Shown in pieces: positions 44,023-53,944 of a stretch of 64,000 bases of DNA. The notes beneath the pieces are model-generated. The model saw only the letters and a list, made by a program, of their open reading frames with translations, did not search any database and was not told the origin of the DNA. Origin of the DNA: an uncultured Bacteroidota bacterium (GTDB lineage: Bacteria; Bacteroidota; Bacteroidia; Bacteroidales; VadinHA17); assembly GCA_903844815.1 (NCBI GenBank), contig CAIMVD010000002.1, forward strand, positions 1 through 64,000, given 5' to 3'. Positions within the stretch are counted from its first letter, which is position 1; each line of letters begins with the position of its first letter. A program made the translations under genes and the position numbers.

Positions 44023-45023
44023 TGAGTAACGTCCTTAATATCTCTCCCGCACCGCACATTTTCGCGAAGGATACCACCCGATCGCTGATGCTCGATGTAA
44101 TAATTGCCCTCTCCCCTGCCCTCATAGCATCAATCTACTACTTTGGCTACGGGGCGATTATTGTAACACTTACTTCGGTGGTTTCATGTCTCGTTTTCGA
44201 ATACCTCATCCAGAGATTTGTACTTAAAGGACCAGTTACGATCACCGACGGATCGGCAGTAGTAACTGGTTTGCTCCTGGCATTCAATTTACCATCGAAT
44301 ATGCCGGTTTTCATAATAATTATCGGAAGCATTGTATCGATAGGCATTGCCAAGATGACCTTCGGGGGACTTGGAAACAATCCGTTCAATCCGGCTCTTG
44401 TTGGCAGGGTATTTCTCCTGATATCCTTCCCTGTTCAGATGACCAGCTGGCCTGTCCCTTCGGGTTTCAATACAGGATATTCTGATGCCGTTACCGGGGC
44501 AACTCCGCTGGCCCTTGTTAAAGAAGGTCTGAAGAACGGAGAATCGGTTTCTGATCTTATGCACCAGGTACCTTCACATATGCAGATGTTTTATGGACAT
44601 ATGGGTGGATCGATGGGGGAAGTTGCAGCAGCAGCGCTTATCCTTGGCCTGATATATATGTTAATACGAAAAACAATAACATGGCATATTCCTGTGGCAG
44701 TGCTTGGAAGCATAGCTGCTTTTACAGCAATTCTCTGGCTCATCAACCCTGATAAAAATGCAGATCCCATGTTTCACCTTCTTACGGGGGGAGTCATGCT
44801 CGGGGCAATATTCATGGCAACCGATTATGTAACTTCACCCATGTCGTATAAAGGCATGATTATTTTCGGGGTCGGAATCGGGGTCCTCACTGTTATCATA
44901 AGGGTATTCGGAGCGTATCCCGAAGGTATTTCGTTTGCTATCCTGATAATGAATGCCTTCGTACCGCTAATGAACAAGTACATTAAACCTGTAAGATTCG
45001 GAGAGGAGGTTAGCAATGGCTAA
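44022..45023 (+). CDS. rnfD: Rnf complex subunit D (flavin-bearing membrane subunit)
   Basis: 333 residues, about nine to ten transmembrane helices. The FMN-attachment Thr lies in a TGAT-type motif (SDAVTGATPLALV), flanked by Pro-rich loops as in NqrB/RnfD. It forms part of the sodium or proton channel. The 3' end overlaps rnfG by 8 bp. Confidence 0.96.
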   Translation: MSNVLNISPAPHIFAKDTTRSLMLDVIIALSPALIASIYYFGYGAIIVTLTSVVSCLVFEYLIQRFVLKGPVTITDGSAVVTGLLLAFNLPSNMPVFIIIIGSIVSIGIAKMTFGGLGNNPFNPALVGRVFLLISFPVQMTSWPVPSGFNTGYSDAVTGATPLALVKEGLKNGESVSDLMHQVPSHMQMFYGHMGGSMGEVAAAALILGLIYMLIRKTITWHIPVAVLGSIAAFTAILWLINPDKNADPMFHLLTGGVMLGAIFMATDYVTSPMSYKGMIIFGVGIGVLTVIIRVFGAYPEGISFAILIMNAFVPLMNKYIKPVRFGEEVSNG

Positions 45024-45591
45024 GATTGAATCATCTTTTAAAAATATGGTGCTTTCGCTCACGCTTATTTCTCTGGGGGCGTCCATAGCACTTGGATTTG
45101 TGCATGAATTCACAAAAGAACCTATTGAGTTATCCAAACTTAATAAGAAAATTGAGGCAATTAAAAAGGTAGTCCCTGAATTTAATAATGACCCTGCAGC
45201 CGAGATGTATAAGCTGCCATCTGAATGGGGCGACAGCCTCGAGGTATATCCGGCAAAAAAGGATAATGAATTAGTAGGCTATGGGGTTAAAACATATTCG
45301 AAAAAGGGTTACAGCGGCAATATTACCCTGGTTGTCGGTTTAAAGCCTGATGGCACAATTTTTAATATTACAGTCCTCGAGCAGAAAGAGACTCCCGGAC
45401 TTGGAACAAAAATGGTTTTACCGGCCTTCAAGGATCAGTTTAATGATAAAAATCCTGCCTCATTCAAAATGAAAGTAAAAAAAGACGGAGGACAGGTTGA
45501 TGCTATAACTGCAGCTACAATCAGTTCAAGGGCGTTTTGCGATGCAGTACAGAATGCTTATTCAACACTTAAGAAAGGAGATTTGAAATGA
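45016..45591 (+). CDS. rnfG: Rnf complex subunit G (covalently flavinylated)
   Basis: 191 residues: an N-terminal TM anchor and a periplasmic FMN-binding domain. The flavin-accepting Thr is in DAITAATISS near the C-terminus. Overlaps rnfD at its start and rnfE at its end (4 bp). Confidence 0.95.
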   Translation: MAKIESSFKNMVLSLTLISLGASIALGFVHEFTKEPIELSKLNKKIEAIKKVVPEFNNDPAAEMYKLPSEWGDSLEVYPAKKDNELVGYGVKTYSKKGYSGNITLVVGLKPDGTIFNITVLEQKETPGLGTKMVLPAFKDQFNDKNPASFKMKVKKDGGQVDAITAATISSRAFCDAVQNAYSTLKKGDLK

Positions 45592-46169
45592 ATCAGCTTC
45601 AGAATTTCACAAAAGGGTTTATTAAGGAAAACCCGATACTGGTACTTGTTCTGGGAACCTGTCCTACGCTTGCAACAAGTACCTCAGCGCTTAACGGAAT
45701 GGGAATGGGGCTCGCGACCACCTTTGTCCTTATAGGCTCCAATGTTGTGATATCACTGCTTGCCAATGTGATACCCGATAAAGTAAGAATACCGGCCTTC
45801 ATTGTAGTTATAGCTTCCTTTGTCACCGTTGTGGACCTTGTAATGCAGGCCTATGTGCCATCTTTATATGAAACGCTGGGAATATTCATTCCGCTGATTG
45901 TTGTAAACTGTATTGTCCTCGGCCGGGCTGAAGCCTTTGCTAACAAAAATACTGTCTTTTCATCGCTGCTCGACGGATTTGGGATGGGGCTTGGATTTAC
46001 GATGGCCCTTGGAATTCTGGGTACTTTCCGCGAACTGGTAGGTAGCGGATCAATCTTTGGATACAAATTTATTAAAGGTGATGGAATCCTGGTTTTCATC
46101 CTTGCCCCCGGAGCTTTCATAGCGCTTGGTTACCTTATTGCCATAATTAACAGAGTCAGGAAAACATAA
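45588..46169 (+). CDS. rnfE: Rnf complex subunit E
   Basis: 193 residues, six transmembrane helices; typical opening NPILVLVLGTCPTLATS and closing IINRVRK. With RnfA forms the ion-translocating core. The start overlaps rnfG. Confidence 0.95.
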   Translation: MNQLQNFTKGFIKENPILVLVLGTCPTLATSTSALNGMGMGLATTFVLIGSNVVISLLANVIPDKVRIPAFIVVIASFVTVVDLVMQAYVPSLYETLGIFIPLIVVNCIVLGRAEAFANKNTVFSSLLDGFGMGLGFTMALGILGTFRELVGSGSIFGYKFIKGDGILVFILAPGAFIALGYLIAIINRVRKT

Positions 46170-46181
46170 TTGCACGACAGT

Positions 46182-46757
46182 ATGGAATACATAATTATAA
46201 TAATTTCGGCACTGCTTGTAAATAACGTAGTGCTCGCACAGTTCCTCGGGGTATGTCCGTTCCTTGGCGTTTCAAATAAAGTCGATACTGCCATAGGAAT
46301 GGGAGGAGCAGTAACATTTGTCATTGTGATCGCAACAACGGTTACCTACCTTATCCAGATTTATGTTCTGAATAAGCTGGGAATTGCATTCATGCAGACA
46401 ATCACCTTCATCCTGGTAATAGCTGCCCTTGTTCAGATGGTTGAGATTATCCTTAAAAAAGTCAGTCAGCCCCTTTACCAGGCCCTGGGGATCTTTCTTC
46501 CACTCATTACAACAAACTGTGCGGTCCTCGGGGTTGCCATCCTTGTTATACAAAAGAATTATAATCTTCTTCAGGGAGTCGTTTTTGGTGGGTCAACTGC
46601 CCTGGGATTTGGGTTTGCGCTTGTTATAATGGCCGGAATAAGAGAACAACTCGAATTAGCTGATATCCCTGACGGAATGAAAGGAGTTCCGATCTCGCTG
46701 GTTATTGCAGGTATTCTGGCGCTTGCATTTATGGGGTTTTCGGGTATAGTAAGATAA
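46182..46757 (+). CDS. rnfA: Rnf complex subunit A
   Basis: 191 residues from the ATG at 46182 ([21 protein letters not shown]); the family start is close to this, and a TTG at 46170 adds four residues. Six transmembrane helices. It completes the rnfBCDGEA set, so the cell can couple ferredoxin oxidation to NAD+ reduction and sodium or proton export. Confidence 0.95.
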   Translation: MEYIIIIISALLVNNVVLAQFLGVCPFLGVSNKVDTAIGMGGAVTFVIVIATTVTYLIQIYVLNKLGIAFMQTITFILVIAALVQMVEIILKKVSQPLYQALGIFLPLITTNCAVLGVAILVIQKNYNLLQGVVFGGSTALGFGFALVIMAGIREQLELADIPDGMKGVPISLVIAGILALAFMGFSGIVR

Positions 46758-46832
46758 AATCATCCTAATACTACCTGAGCCCTTTATTTAAATACAAAGA
46801 ACTAAGAGTTTCACACAAAGGAATAAAAAAGA

Positions 46833-46868
46833 AACCCCGCAGAAACATAAGTTGCGGGGTTCATATTT
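46833..46868. terminator. Bidirectional terminator after the rnf operon
   Basis: AACCCCGCA / TGCGGGGTT stem with an 11-nt loop; the T-run is better on the minus strand, serving the lipoprotein gene that ends at 46882. Confidence 0.8.
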
Positions 46869-46881
46869 TAAAATAATTCAC

Positions 46882-47421
46882 TTAAAGCACCCCGGCAGTT
46901 ACAGTAACCCCCAAATTAAGACTGGCAGTAAATGTCATTGGTCCGCTTGTATTTCCGCTAAGGGTAAGAGTGATTTTCTTATCACTTGTCAACTTGGCTG
47001 CTACAGCATCCAGAATACTGGCTGATATAACCGGAGTGAATATGCCATTTGCCGATGTAATATTAGTTTGTGTGAAAACATTCCCAACACCTGTAACATC
47101 AAGGGCTATTGAATTGATAGTCTGACCAGCACTTAAACCTGTTATTGTTATAACCAGGGTATTGAGGTCAATCGACTTTATCTTCGACAAGTAGGGTGCA
47201 ATATCAGTATTGCTGGCAAGTGTAAGATCCTGCGATTTGGTAAAGGTGATAGCTGTGACAGCATCTGCCTGACCGGCTGATTTTTTCGTTGGTGCGACAA
47301 CAACCACAGGGATGTCGGCTTTCAGGTTAGTGTCAATTGGTACTGTTGTAGCATCCTTTAATTTATCGCACCCTGAAAAAAGAGCCACTGAAGCCAGTAA
47401 TAGAAACATTTTTGTTTTCAT
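46882..47421 (-). CDS. Small hypothetical lipoprotein
   Basis: 179 residues from the ATG at 47421; a TTG 33 bp earlier is less likely. The signal is KMFLLLASVALFSGC, a clear lipobox. The mature part is beta-rich and low in motifs (ITGLSAGQTINSIALDVTG, TLSGNTSGPMTFTASLNLGV). No family recognised. The 11 bp to 46871 hold the rnf terminator. Confidence 0.75.
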   Translation of the reverse strand: MKTKMFLLLASVALFSGCDKLKDATTVPIDTNLKADIPVVVVAPTKKSAGQADAVTAITFTKSQDLTLASNTDIAPYLSKIKSIDLNTLVITITGLSAGQTINSIALDVTGVGNVFTQTNITSANGIFTPVISASILDAVAAKLTSDKKITLTLSGNTSGPMTFTASLNLGVTVTAGVL

Positions 47422-47794
47422 AATAATAGTTGTTAAGGTTTGTAATCTGAACAAGAAAGTTAAAAACTGAATATTATAATTTGCCGTTAATAAATCTACC
47501 CAAAATTAACCTTTTAAATTAGATTTGAAACCGGCCATCTGGTTCGTTTTCTAAAGAACAATATTAAAAGCATAATGTTCAAAGAATTGGCAGAAGATTT
47601 TTACTGGTAAAAATCTTTTATTTAAATGTCAAATACCCTGGATAACCTGCTTGTCAGGATGTAACAATTAGAGAAACAGAATGCCGGTGATACAATTCAT
47701 TACAATTTTTTCTAAATATTTCCATATCTTCTTACTAAAAGTTATCTTCATTTGCCTTAACTTTTTAATTTTACACAAACAAAATAATAACCAT
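47422..47794. other. Intergenic spacer, nothing recognised
   Basis: AT-rich, between the divergent lipoprotein and cupin genes. A frame opening at 47681 extends into the cupin but looks like non-coding hydrophobic sequence. No promoter pair was confirmed. Confidence 0.5.
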
Positions 47795-48145
47795 ATGAAA
47801 ATCATATCTATCGATCAGGTTGAAAAGAAGAAAGTCGGCATGGAGGGTGCCAATGGTGCATGGAAACAGCTCCCGCTTGGTAGCGGCGATGGGGTACCCG
47901 TCTATTCATACAGGGTATTCACCCTGGAGCCTGGTGGAAATACTCCCTATCATGTACATCCCTATGAGCATATGAATTTTATAATCGAAGGCGAAGGATG
48001 CTTAGTAAATGAAGCAGGGGAAGAGAGACATTTAAAAGCTGGTGATTTTGCCCTCGTCGATCCGAATGAAAAACATCAGTACCGGAATAATTCAACCGTT
48101 ATGGACTTCAAAATGATCTGTGGAGTGCCTAAGGAATTTGAATAA
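47795..48145 (+). CDS. Cupin-domain protein
   Basis: 116 residues from the ATG at 47795. A single conserved double-stranded beta-helix: PYHVHPYEHMNFIIEGEG (metal-binding His, His and Glu pattern) and DPNEKHQYRN (second His). Such small cupins bind a metal and act as isomerases, dioxygenases or sugar-binding proteins; this one is not assignable. Cytoplasmic. The upstream frame from 47681 is unlikely coding. Confidence 0.88.
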   Translation: MKIISIDQVEKKKVGMEGANGAWKQLPLGSGDGVPVYSYRVFTLEPGGNTPYHVHPYEHMNFIIEGEGCLVNEAGEERHLKAGDFALVDPNEKHQYRNNSTVMDFKMICGVPKEFE

Positions 48146-48198
48146 CCGTAAGGTTTCTACCTGAATGGTTAGTGGTTATTAAAATAATCATGTCAGCG

Positions 48199-50010
48199 CT
48201 ATTTTTTTTCAGGAAGTGAAAAACAGAATGTTGTTCCTTTATCAGGTTCCGAATTCACCCAAATCTTTCCTTTATGTTTCTCCACATAATCTTTACAAAG
48301 GAAAAGACCTAAACCGGTACCTGTTTCGTTTGCTGTTCCTGCAGTCGAAGTTGCCTGCGAAATATCAAACAGTCTGGCAAGGGCTTCGGGACCCATTCCA
48401 GTTCCATTATCCGAAACAACAACAGTAACATCAGATCCGGATTGTTCAGCATAAATACTTATTTGTCCTCCGGGATTTGTAAATTTTATAGCATTTGACA
48501 CCAGATTTCGCAAAATTGTCTTTAGCATATTGACATCGGCAAAAATTTTCAATTCGAATGATGATGGACAATTGATCGAAATATCTTTTGCAATCGCAAC
48601 AGGTGAAAGGATTTCAAGTACTTTCAGGCAAATCTGGTTAAAATTTACTTCCTCCGGTTCATAAGCTATTTTACCCGATTTAGATTTAGCCCACAGCAAG
48701 ATATCCTCCAGCAGATTGAAGATCGTTTGGGCAGATTTATGAATACTTTTAGCAGATGATTCAATATCGGTGAAATCATACTTATGAATATTCTCCGAAA
48801 GCAACTCCGAAAAACCCAATAGTGAACAGAACGGGCTCTTCAGGTCATGGGCAATGATCGACATAAACCTGTCCTTGTCGGAATTAAGCTTACTTAACTC
48901 CTGATTTTGATTTGAAATCTTAAGCTCAAGCAGTTTCCGCTCGGTAATGTTGTGTATTACAACCAGCCGGCTGTTTGGATGGCTCAGGATAGTTTGTTTG
49001 GTAATCCTATAGGTTGAAATCTCATCATTGTTTTTTATATCTATCTCTTTTATTGTTTCATGATCAAGAACTGCATTCAGTAAAAGCAGGACTGATGCAT
49101 CAGAGGATTCTGCCCGGATACCAATAATATTCTTATTTCGTATTCCGAGGAATGATAAGGCGGATTCGTTTATGTCAATTATTCTGTTTTGTCCATCAAG
49201 TACTAAGATTCCTTCCGGCAGGACTTCAACAAGCCTTTCCCTGGCCACGGGTACCAAATCAAGAAAAGGGGTAGATAAAATAGCAAAAGCAAAAAGAGAC
49301 CCGCTTAAAATTATACTTATTGGCGGCAAATCAATTCCCGATACCGGACTAATTCCAAATAAATAAAATATACTTGCTATCCATGGACATAAACCGGCAA
49401 AGAAAATTATAAACCCCTGAGCACGGAAAACTTTCTTTTGATAAAAAATAAAGTAGAAAAGGAAGTAGGTTGATAAAATAAACAGTATATAGTTATATGC
49501 CAGATAACCAATCCAGAACCATATTCCATGGTAATATTCCATGATATTGGTTTTCTCAGATATTGAGGAAAACCCTGACCATATCAGGTAGTGCTGGCCG
49601 TTTGTTAATGCAAACAATAAGGTAACTACAGGAATAATAAAGAGCAGCAGAATATTCTTAGTTGAAATAAACCTCCCTTTCCCGGTAAAGCGAAGAACAA
49701 AAATGAAGTAAAGCACCGGAGCTGAAACAGCTCCAAAATATTCGAGTTTGGACCAGAAGATTTTCAAATCGACTGACTGTGAAGCGGTTTCGAAAATAAT
49801 CCAGAAGGCCCAGAAACCACTTGCTATCATAAGTAAAGCAAGTTCTTTTGCACAATTTACAGATCGTCGTTGCCAGGCAAGAAAAGCCCCGAAAAACGAA
49901 ATCATTGAAACAACGAGGAATAAAGCTGAATAGATTGTGAAAATAAAATTCATCCAAGGATTATAAACTGGTAAATTATTCAATCCATCAAATTTAGAGA
50001 ATATATTCAT
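48199..50010 (-). CDS. 7TM-PAS sensor histidine kinase
   Basis: 603 residues from the ATG at 50010; a GTG at 50046 adds 12 residues. The N-terminal about 235 residues are a seven-helix membrane domain (histidine-kinase N-terminal 7TM type). A PAS domain (about 265-370, GILVLDGQNRIIDINESALSFLG), a HisKA dimerisation helix (FMSIIAHDLKSPFCSLLGF, with the phosphorylated His) and a HATPase domain (LRNLVSNAIKFTNPGG, DNGTGMGPEALARLF, GTGLGLFLC) follow. No response regulator gene is adjacent, so it is an orphan kinase. A purine-rich GAAGG lies just upstream of the chosen ATG. Confidence 0.92.
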   Translation of the reverse strand: MNIFSKFDGLNNLPVYNPWMNFIFTIYSALFLVVSMISFFGAFLAWQRRSVNCAKELALLMIASGFWAFWIIFETASQSVDLKIFWSKLEYFGAVSAPVLYFIFVLRFTGKGRFISTKNILLLFIIPVVTLLFALTNGQHYLIWSGFSSISEKTNIMEYYHGIWFWIGYLAYNYILFILSTYFLFYFIFYQKKVFRAQGFIIFFAGLCPWIASIFYLFGISPVSGIDLPPISIILSGSLFAFAILSTPFLDLVPVARERLVEVLPEGILVLDGQNRIIDINESALSFLGIRNKNIIGIRAESSDASVLLLLNAVLDHETIKEIDIKNNDEISTYRITKQTILSHPNSRLVVIHNITERKLLELKISNQNQELSKLNSDKDRFMSIIAHDLKSPFCSLLGFSELLSENIHKYDFTDIESSAKSIHKSAQTIFNLLEDILLWAKSKSGKIAYEPEEVNFNQICLKVLEILSPVAIAKDISINCPSSFELKIFADVNMLKTILRNLVSNAIKFTNPGGQISIYAEQSGSDVTVVVSDNGTGMGPEALARLFDISQATSTAGTANETGTGLGLFLCKDYVEKHKGKIWVNSEPDKGTTFCFSLPEKK

Positions 50011-50337
50011 ACCTTCATGACAGATAACAGCAAAAAGCAGATGCACAATATTCCGGTTTCAAACGAAAGAGTAGTTTTAAGTAATCCTGAATGCGGTGTG
50101 TACAGCTTCTTTGTAATGGTTAATGGAGTTTCAAATCTGCCTTTTTAACTTAATTTATGATAATGAACATACCTGATTTTAAAATAATATTCATTCCTTT
50201 ATAATCAGAGCCGACACCCATATCTTAATACTAACAATCCTTATTAATTCCGCAAACAGGCAATTATACCCTGATATTAAAATAGCCGTTTACTAACAAC
50301 ATAACAAGACTTCAAATAAATTTTAAATATATTAACC
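50011..50337. other. Intergenic spacer, little recognised
   Basis: A 35-codon frame at 50041-50148 on the plus strand has no supporting signal. The rest is AT-rich. No promoter pair seen for either flanking gene. Confidence 0.4.
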
Positions 50338-51186
50338 ATGGCTTATTCGTATTTTTTAAACATTCTTTTGCTTCTTTTCATGTGCAGCGGCAACAATGAC
50401 AAATTATCAGAAAAATCGGGCTGGCAAACTCTTTTTAACGGGAAAGACCTCTCAGGATGGGATACTTATCTGGGACCAAAATATGATACCCTGTTGAAAA
50501 AAAGAGAATCAATGCCATTAGGACTCAATAATGATCCTTCCGGAGTATTTAGCGTTGTTAATCAGGGAAATGAGAACCTGATTAGGATTTCCGGTGAACA
50601 TTTCGGAGGCATTTCCACAACAGAAGAATTTGAAAACTATCATTTGCAGTTACAGTTCAAATGGGGACAATTAAAATGGGCACCGAGGAAGACTGCGAAG
50701 AAAGACAGCGGATTAATGTACCATGCTGTTGGCCCTCACGGAGCTGACGGAGGGAACTGGATGAGGTCGCACGAGTTTCAGGTCCAGGAAGGTGATTGTG
50801 GTGATTACTGGGGTTGTGCCGGAGCTATTTTTGATGTTAAGGCGAAAAAAGACAGTAAAAATCTATATGTATATGATGAGACCGCAGACATGTTATCATT
50901 TGGAATAACAAGCTCTGCTGGCAGACATTGCGTAAAATCCCCTGATGCAGAAAAACCTTCCGGAGAATGGAACACAGTCGACCTCTATTGCTTTGGCTCT
51001 ACCAGTGTGCATGTACTGAATGGAAAAGTTATTATGATACTCCATAACTCGCGTCAAACGGATGAAGGCAAAGAAACGCCGCTTACGAAAGGGAAGATTC
51101 AGATTCAGTCAGAAGGAGCAGAAGTTTTTTACCGGAGCATTAAAATACGCCCTATCGAAAAACTTCCGGGTAATCTCCTGAATTAG
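50338..51186 (+). CDS. DUF1080 (3-keto-disaccharide hydrolase domain) protein, probable lipoprotein
   Basis: 282 residues. The N-terminus is hydrophobic and ends in LFMCSGNND, a probable lipobox. The mature part is a DUF1080 (concanavalin-like) domain starting WQTLFNGKDLSGWDTYLG, with the conserved HEFQVQEGDCGDYWG and GEWNTVDLYCFG stretches. DUF1080 proteins have been linked to cleavage of 3-keto-glycosides in Bacteroidota. Longer than the two other DUF1080 copies (216 residues). It is convergent with the copy at 51377; a shared hairpin terminator lies between them. Confidence 0.85.
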   Translation: MAYSYFLNILLLLFMCSGNNDKLSEKSGWQTLFNGKDLSGWDTYLGPKYDTLLKKRESMPLGLNNDPSGVFSVVNQGNENLIRISGEHFGGISTTEEFENYHLQLQFKWGQLKWAPRKTAKKDSGLMYHAVGPHGADGGNWMRSHEFQVQEGDCGDYWGCAGAIFDVKAKKDSKNLYVYDETADMLSFGITSSAGRHCVKSPDAEKPSGEWNTVDLYCFGSTSVHVLNGKVIMILHNSRQTDEGKETPLTKGKIQIQSEGAEVFYRSIKIRPIEKLPGNLLN

Positions 51187-51316
51187 TTATTCAAACTTCA
51201 AGACGCAGTTTAATACTGAAACAAATTGTCAGTTATGACGGAATTACACTTTTCGTCGATCATCAAAATGCCATTATAGGACCTCTTTCTGTAACCGAAG
51301 ATCACTCATTAAAATA

Positions 51317-51351
51317 CAAAACCCTGCAGAGGAAGATACTGCGGGGTTTGT
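51317..51351. terminator. Terminator between convergent DUF1080 genes
   Basis: CAAACCCTGCAG / CTGCGGGGTTTG arms with one mismatch; tail is only moderately T-rich. Confidence 0.7.
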
Positions 51352-51376
51352 GATTTAAATAGTATACTTCTCCCTC

Positions 51377-52027
51377 TCACTTTAAAGGTCTAACAGCAAC
51401 CTCCTTAAAAAATACTATTGAAAGAGAATCATGATTTTGCAGACCCATATAACCTGATTCTGGTCTGGGCCCGGGCTCAGGCTCATAGCTTCTCGTTTTC
51501 GCCCGCACCGGATCTCCCTCTTTAAAATCTGTTACTTTTTCCCCATTAATAGTCACCATGGTTCTTTGCCCGTCGAGAGTTATTTCCATTGTATTCCACT
51601 CTCCCTGTTTTTTCTGAGGATGGGCCATCGCTTTTGTAAGAGAATATAAAACGCCTGAGCAGTGATACTCACCCCCTACATGCCTTGTCCCATTGTCTAT
51701 CTGGACTTCATATCCCTTATTTATGGCATCCCATTCATCTTTCGGTTTTTCCGGTACTCTTATGAATACACCCGAATTGCAGTCATTGTCCTTAACGTTG
51801 TATACAACCCTGATGATACAGTTGCTGAATTTCTCAGCAGGATAAACGATCATGCCCATCCCTCCTACTGTCTTCAGCAGACCATTTTCGACAACAAATT
51901 TACCTGGTCCTACCTGCTCCCAGCCTGTTAAATCTTTGCCATTGAAAAGCTGACGCCATTTCTTTTCCTGGCTCGACCAGGAGATCAGAAAAATTACAAA
52001 AAACAAAAACAGAAGATTCTTTTTCAT
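51377..52027 (-). CDS. DUF1080 protein with a degenerate lipobox
   Basis: 216 residues. The signal peptide ends ISWSSQEKK, where its close paralogue at 56716 has ISCSNQEKK: the lipobox Cys (TGC) has become Trp (TGG). The mature part is a full DUF1080 domain (WRQLFNGKDLTGWEQVGPG to VFFKEVAVRPLK) with HVGGEYHCSGVLYSL and GEWNTMEITLDGQR. If expressed it would be a soluble periplasmic protein instead of a lipoprotein. It is a recent duplicate, including about 70 bp upstream of the start codon. Confidence 0.85.
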   Translation of the reverse strand: MKKNLLFLFFVIFLISWSSQEKKWRQLFNGKDLTGWEQVGPGKFVVENGLLKTVGGMGMIVYPAEKFSNCIIRVVYNVKDNDCNSGVFIRVPEKPKDEWDAINKGYEVQIDNGTRHVGGEYHCSGVLYSLTKAMAHPQKKQGEWNTMEITLDGQRTMVTINGEKVTDFKEGDPVRAKTRSYEPEPGPRPESGYMGLQNHDSLSIVFFKEVAVRPLK

Positions 52028-52097
52028 AGGTACATAAATTGATGTCCATGAATTTAAGAAATTTCGGGAAAACAGAGGAGTGATTCTGAAAAATAAT
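52028..52097. repeat. Duplicated 5' flank of the DUF1080 paralogues, copy 1
   Basis: This upstream segment matches 57367-57437 closely in order and length, including aaattgatgtcc and aatttaagaaattt stretches. Confidence 0.75.
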
Positions 52098-52247
52098 TAA
52101 TCATATATAGTTTAAATTAGTTTATTATGACCGGCCCTTGTAGGTATTATTAAAAAGTCTAAAAAGGAAAGCATTGCCAGGTTAGTCAAACAAAATAAAT
52201 CAAAATTTGTATCTTGATTCATAATTTCCTCATCAGCGAATACTAAT

Positions 52248-53105
52248 ATGAAAAGTCTTATCAATGCCAGCCTTTTCCTTTTCTTAAATCTCCAGTTATT
52301 TGGCCAGACTATCTCGGGGAAAGTCGAAGGGATTTCAAATAACGAACCGTTGGTTTATGCCGGTATCGGAGTCATTGAGACTAACGTTGGTACTATTACA
52401 AATGAAGAAGGTGAGTTCAGTTTAGAGGTCAAAGGACTTCCGGTTAATTCCCGGGTCAGATTTTCAATGGTTGGATTCAAATCGAAAACCTTTACAATTG
52501 AGGAGCTTCTGGATAAGGAAAATATAATACGACTTGATAGTGAGATTTACAATTTACCTGAGGTGATTATAAACCCTTCCGGAAGAATAAGGAAGGTTGG
52601 AACAACTGGTATCTCTCCCGGGGGAGGAGTATGCGGATGGGGTGGAACCCAGACCGGTAAAGGATGGGAAGTCGGAACTAAAATAAAGTTGGGAGACATT
52701 CCTGTCAGGTTAAGAAGTATACATATTCGCGTTAATAACCAATCGTACGACAGCACTCTGTTTCGGCTGCATATCAGGAATATAGTTGGAAGCTTGCCAG
52801 GCAATGAATTGCTGAAGAATGACATTTTAATCTCCTTAACAAAAGAGAAAGGTTGGGTAGAAATTGACTTAGATAAATACAATTTGGTTTACGAAGGCGC
52901 TATTGCATTGTCGCTGGAATGGATAAAAATATTCTGTGTGGATATTAACAAATTTATTACTGTTAACGGGGAGAAACGTCTTGCCGCAGGGGTAACATTA
53001 GAAAAAAAGCGAAATCAGGGATGCATATTTACAAAATGGGGCACCGAAGCAAAATGGGTAAGACATGATAATGAAAGTCCCTGTATTTACATGACTGTTC
53101 AGTAA
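52248..53105 (+). CDS. Carboxypeptidase-regulatory-like domain protein
   Basis: 285 residues with a signal peptide ending near LFGQ. The N-terminal domain is a CarboxypepD_reg-like sandwich (ISGKVEGISNNEPLVYAGIGVIE, then VRFSMVGFKSKTF). The second half is beta-rich, with Gly-rich ISPGGGVCGWGGTQTGKG, and has no recognised family; the first half is typical of TonB receptor N-termini, but no plug or barrel follows. Exported; role unknown. It lies between two DUF1080 copies. Confidence 0.75.
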   Translation: MKSLINASLFLFLNLQLFGQTISGKVEGISNNEPLVYAGIGVIETNVGTITNEEGEFSLEVKGLPVNSRVRFSMVGFKSKTFTIEELLDKENIIRLDSEIYNLPEVIINPSGRIRKVGTTGISPGGGVCGWGGTQTGKGWEVGTKIKLGDIPVRLRSIHIRVNNQSYDSTLFRLHIRNIVGSLPGNELLKNDILISLTKEKGWVEIDLDKYNLVYEGAIALSLEWIKIFCVDINKFITVNGEKRLAAGVTLEKKRNQGCIFTKWGTEAKWVRHDNESPCIYMTVQ

Positions 53106-53280
53106 TGGACTACAAAGGAGGCAGTAGATGCCCACATTCTGGAATTCTGTATACATCTTGCGGAATAAAATCTTGCCTGTTTTCTTGACTCAGGTTGATA
53201 TAAGACCTAAATTTAATTCCGATTTGTTTACTGGAAGTTTAATTTTCCCCTGATCTCTTTAACTTTTAAATCTTAAAGAC

Positions 53281-53724
53281 ATGAAAACAAAGTTATTTTT
53301 CTTGTTATCAGTTTTCCTGGTTTCCGGGTTTGTTATGCTGTCAGCACAAGACCTGAATTCATCAGGGAATGGCTCAATTGTAACTGAGAAAAAGGTAAAT
53401 CTTTATGTACCTGTTTATTGCGATGATGTACTTGTTGATGAACTATTGGGAACGATTTCGGCCCACTGGGTGAGGCATTATAAGAATGGAGTTGTCGATT
53501 TTACTATTATCAGAGCTTCAGGTGAACTGACAAGCATTATCTCCGGCGAAAAATTTCAGGACATGGAATTCATAAAAATGGAAGTGCCAAAACCAGGCTT
53601 TGTCACTTCCTTTGACAATATTAAAGGTGACAAAGGCGCTCTGTACAATATCTCGCTAATAATCGACTGGCCTGAAAATACCTGGGTAGTCAAAAATGCA
53701 ACCTGCACCGGGAATGTGAAATAG
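53281..53724 (+). CDS. Small exported hypothetical protein
   Basis: 147 residues with a clear signal peptide (KTKLFFLLSVFLVSGFVML, then SAQ). The mature part is beta-rich, with no known motif. It lies 175 bp after the carboxypeptidase-like protein gene. Confidence 0.65.
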   Translation: MKTKLFFLLSVFLVSGFVMLSAQDLNSSGNGSIVTEKKVNLYVPVYCDDVLVDELLGTISAHWVRHYKNGVVDFTIIRASGELTSIISGEKFQDMEFIKMEVPKPGFVTSFDNIKGDKGALYNISLIIDWPENTWVVKNATCTGNVK

Positions 53725-53944
53725 AATTCCATTTTTATTCTCTGACAGCAGAAGCAACAAAATCTGGAAATATAAAGACAAAAAGTCCGGAATGGACTTG
53801 GTATGTATAAACAAGGCTGCCGAGATTACTTACTATCAGACCTGATTTTAGGTAATATTTTAGCGTGGTTTAATATGGATTTTGCTGCCGATTAAAATAC
53901 AAAATTCCGCAAATAGGAATCAGTGTGAAGGGGAGAGTGAGTTT

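Noticed and set aside
47681-47794. Longer start for the cupin gene
   Set aside because: The added 38 residues are hydrophobic and low in complexity, and a good ATG follows at 47795.
50041-50148. 35-codon frame divergent from the 7TM histidine kinase gene
   Set aside because: No promoter, ribosome site, signal peptide or known motif; likely chance.
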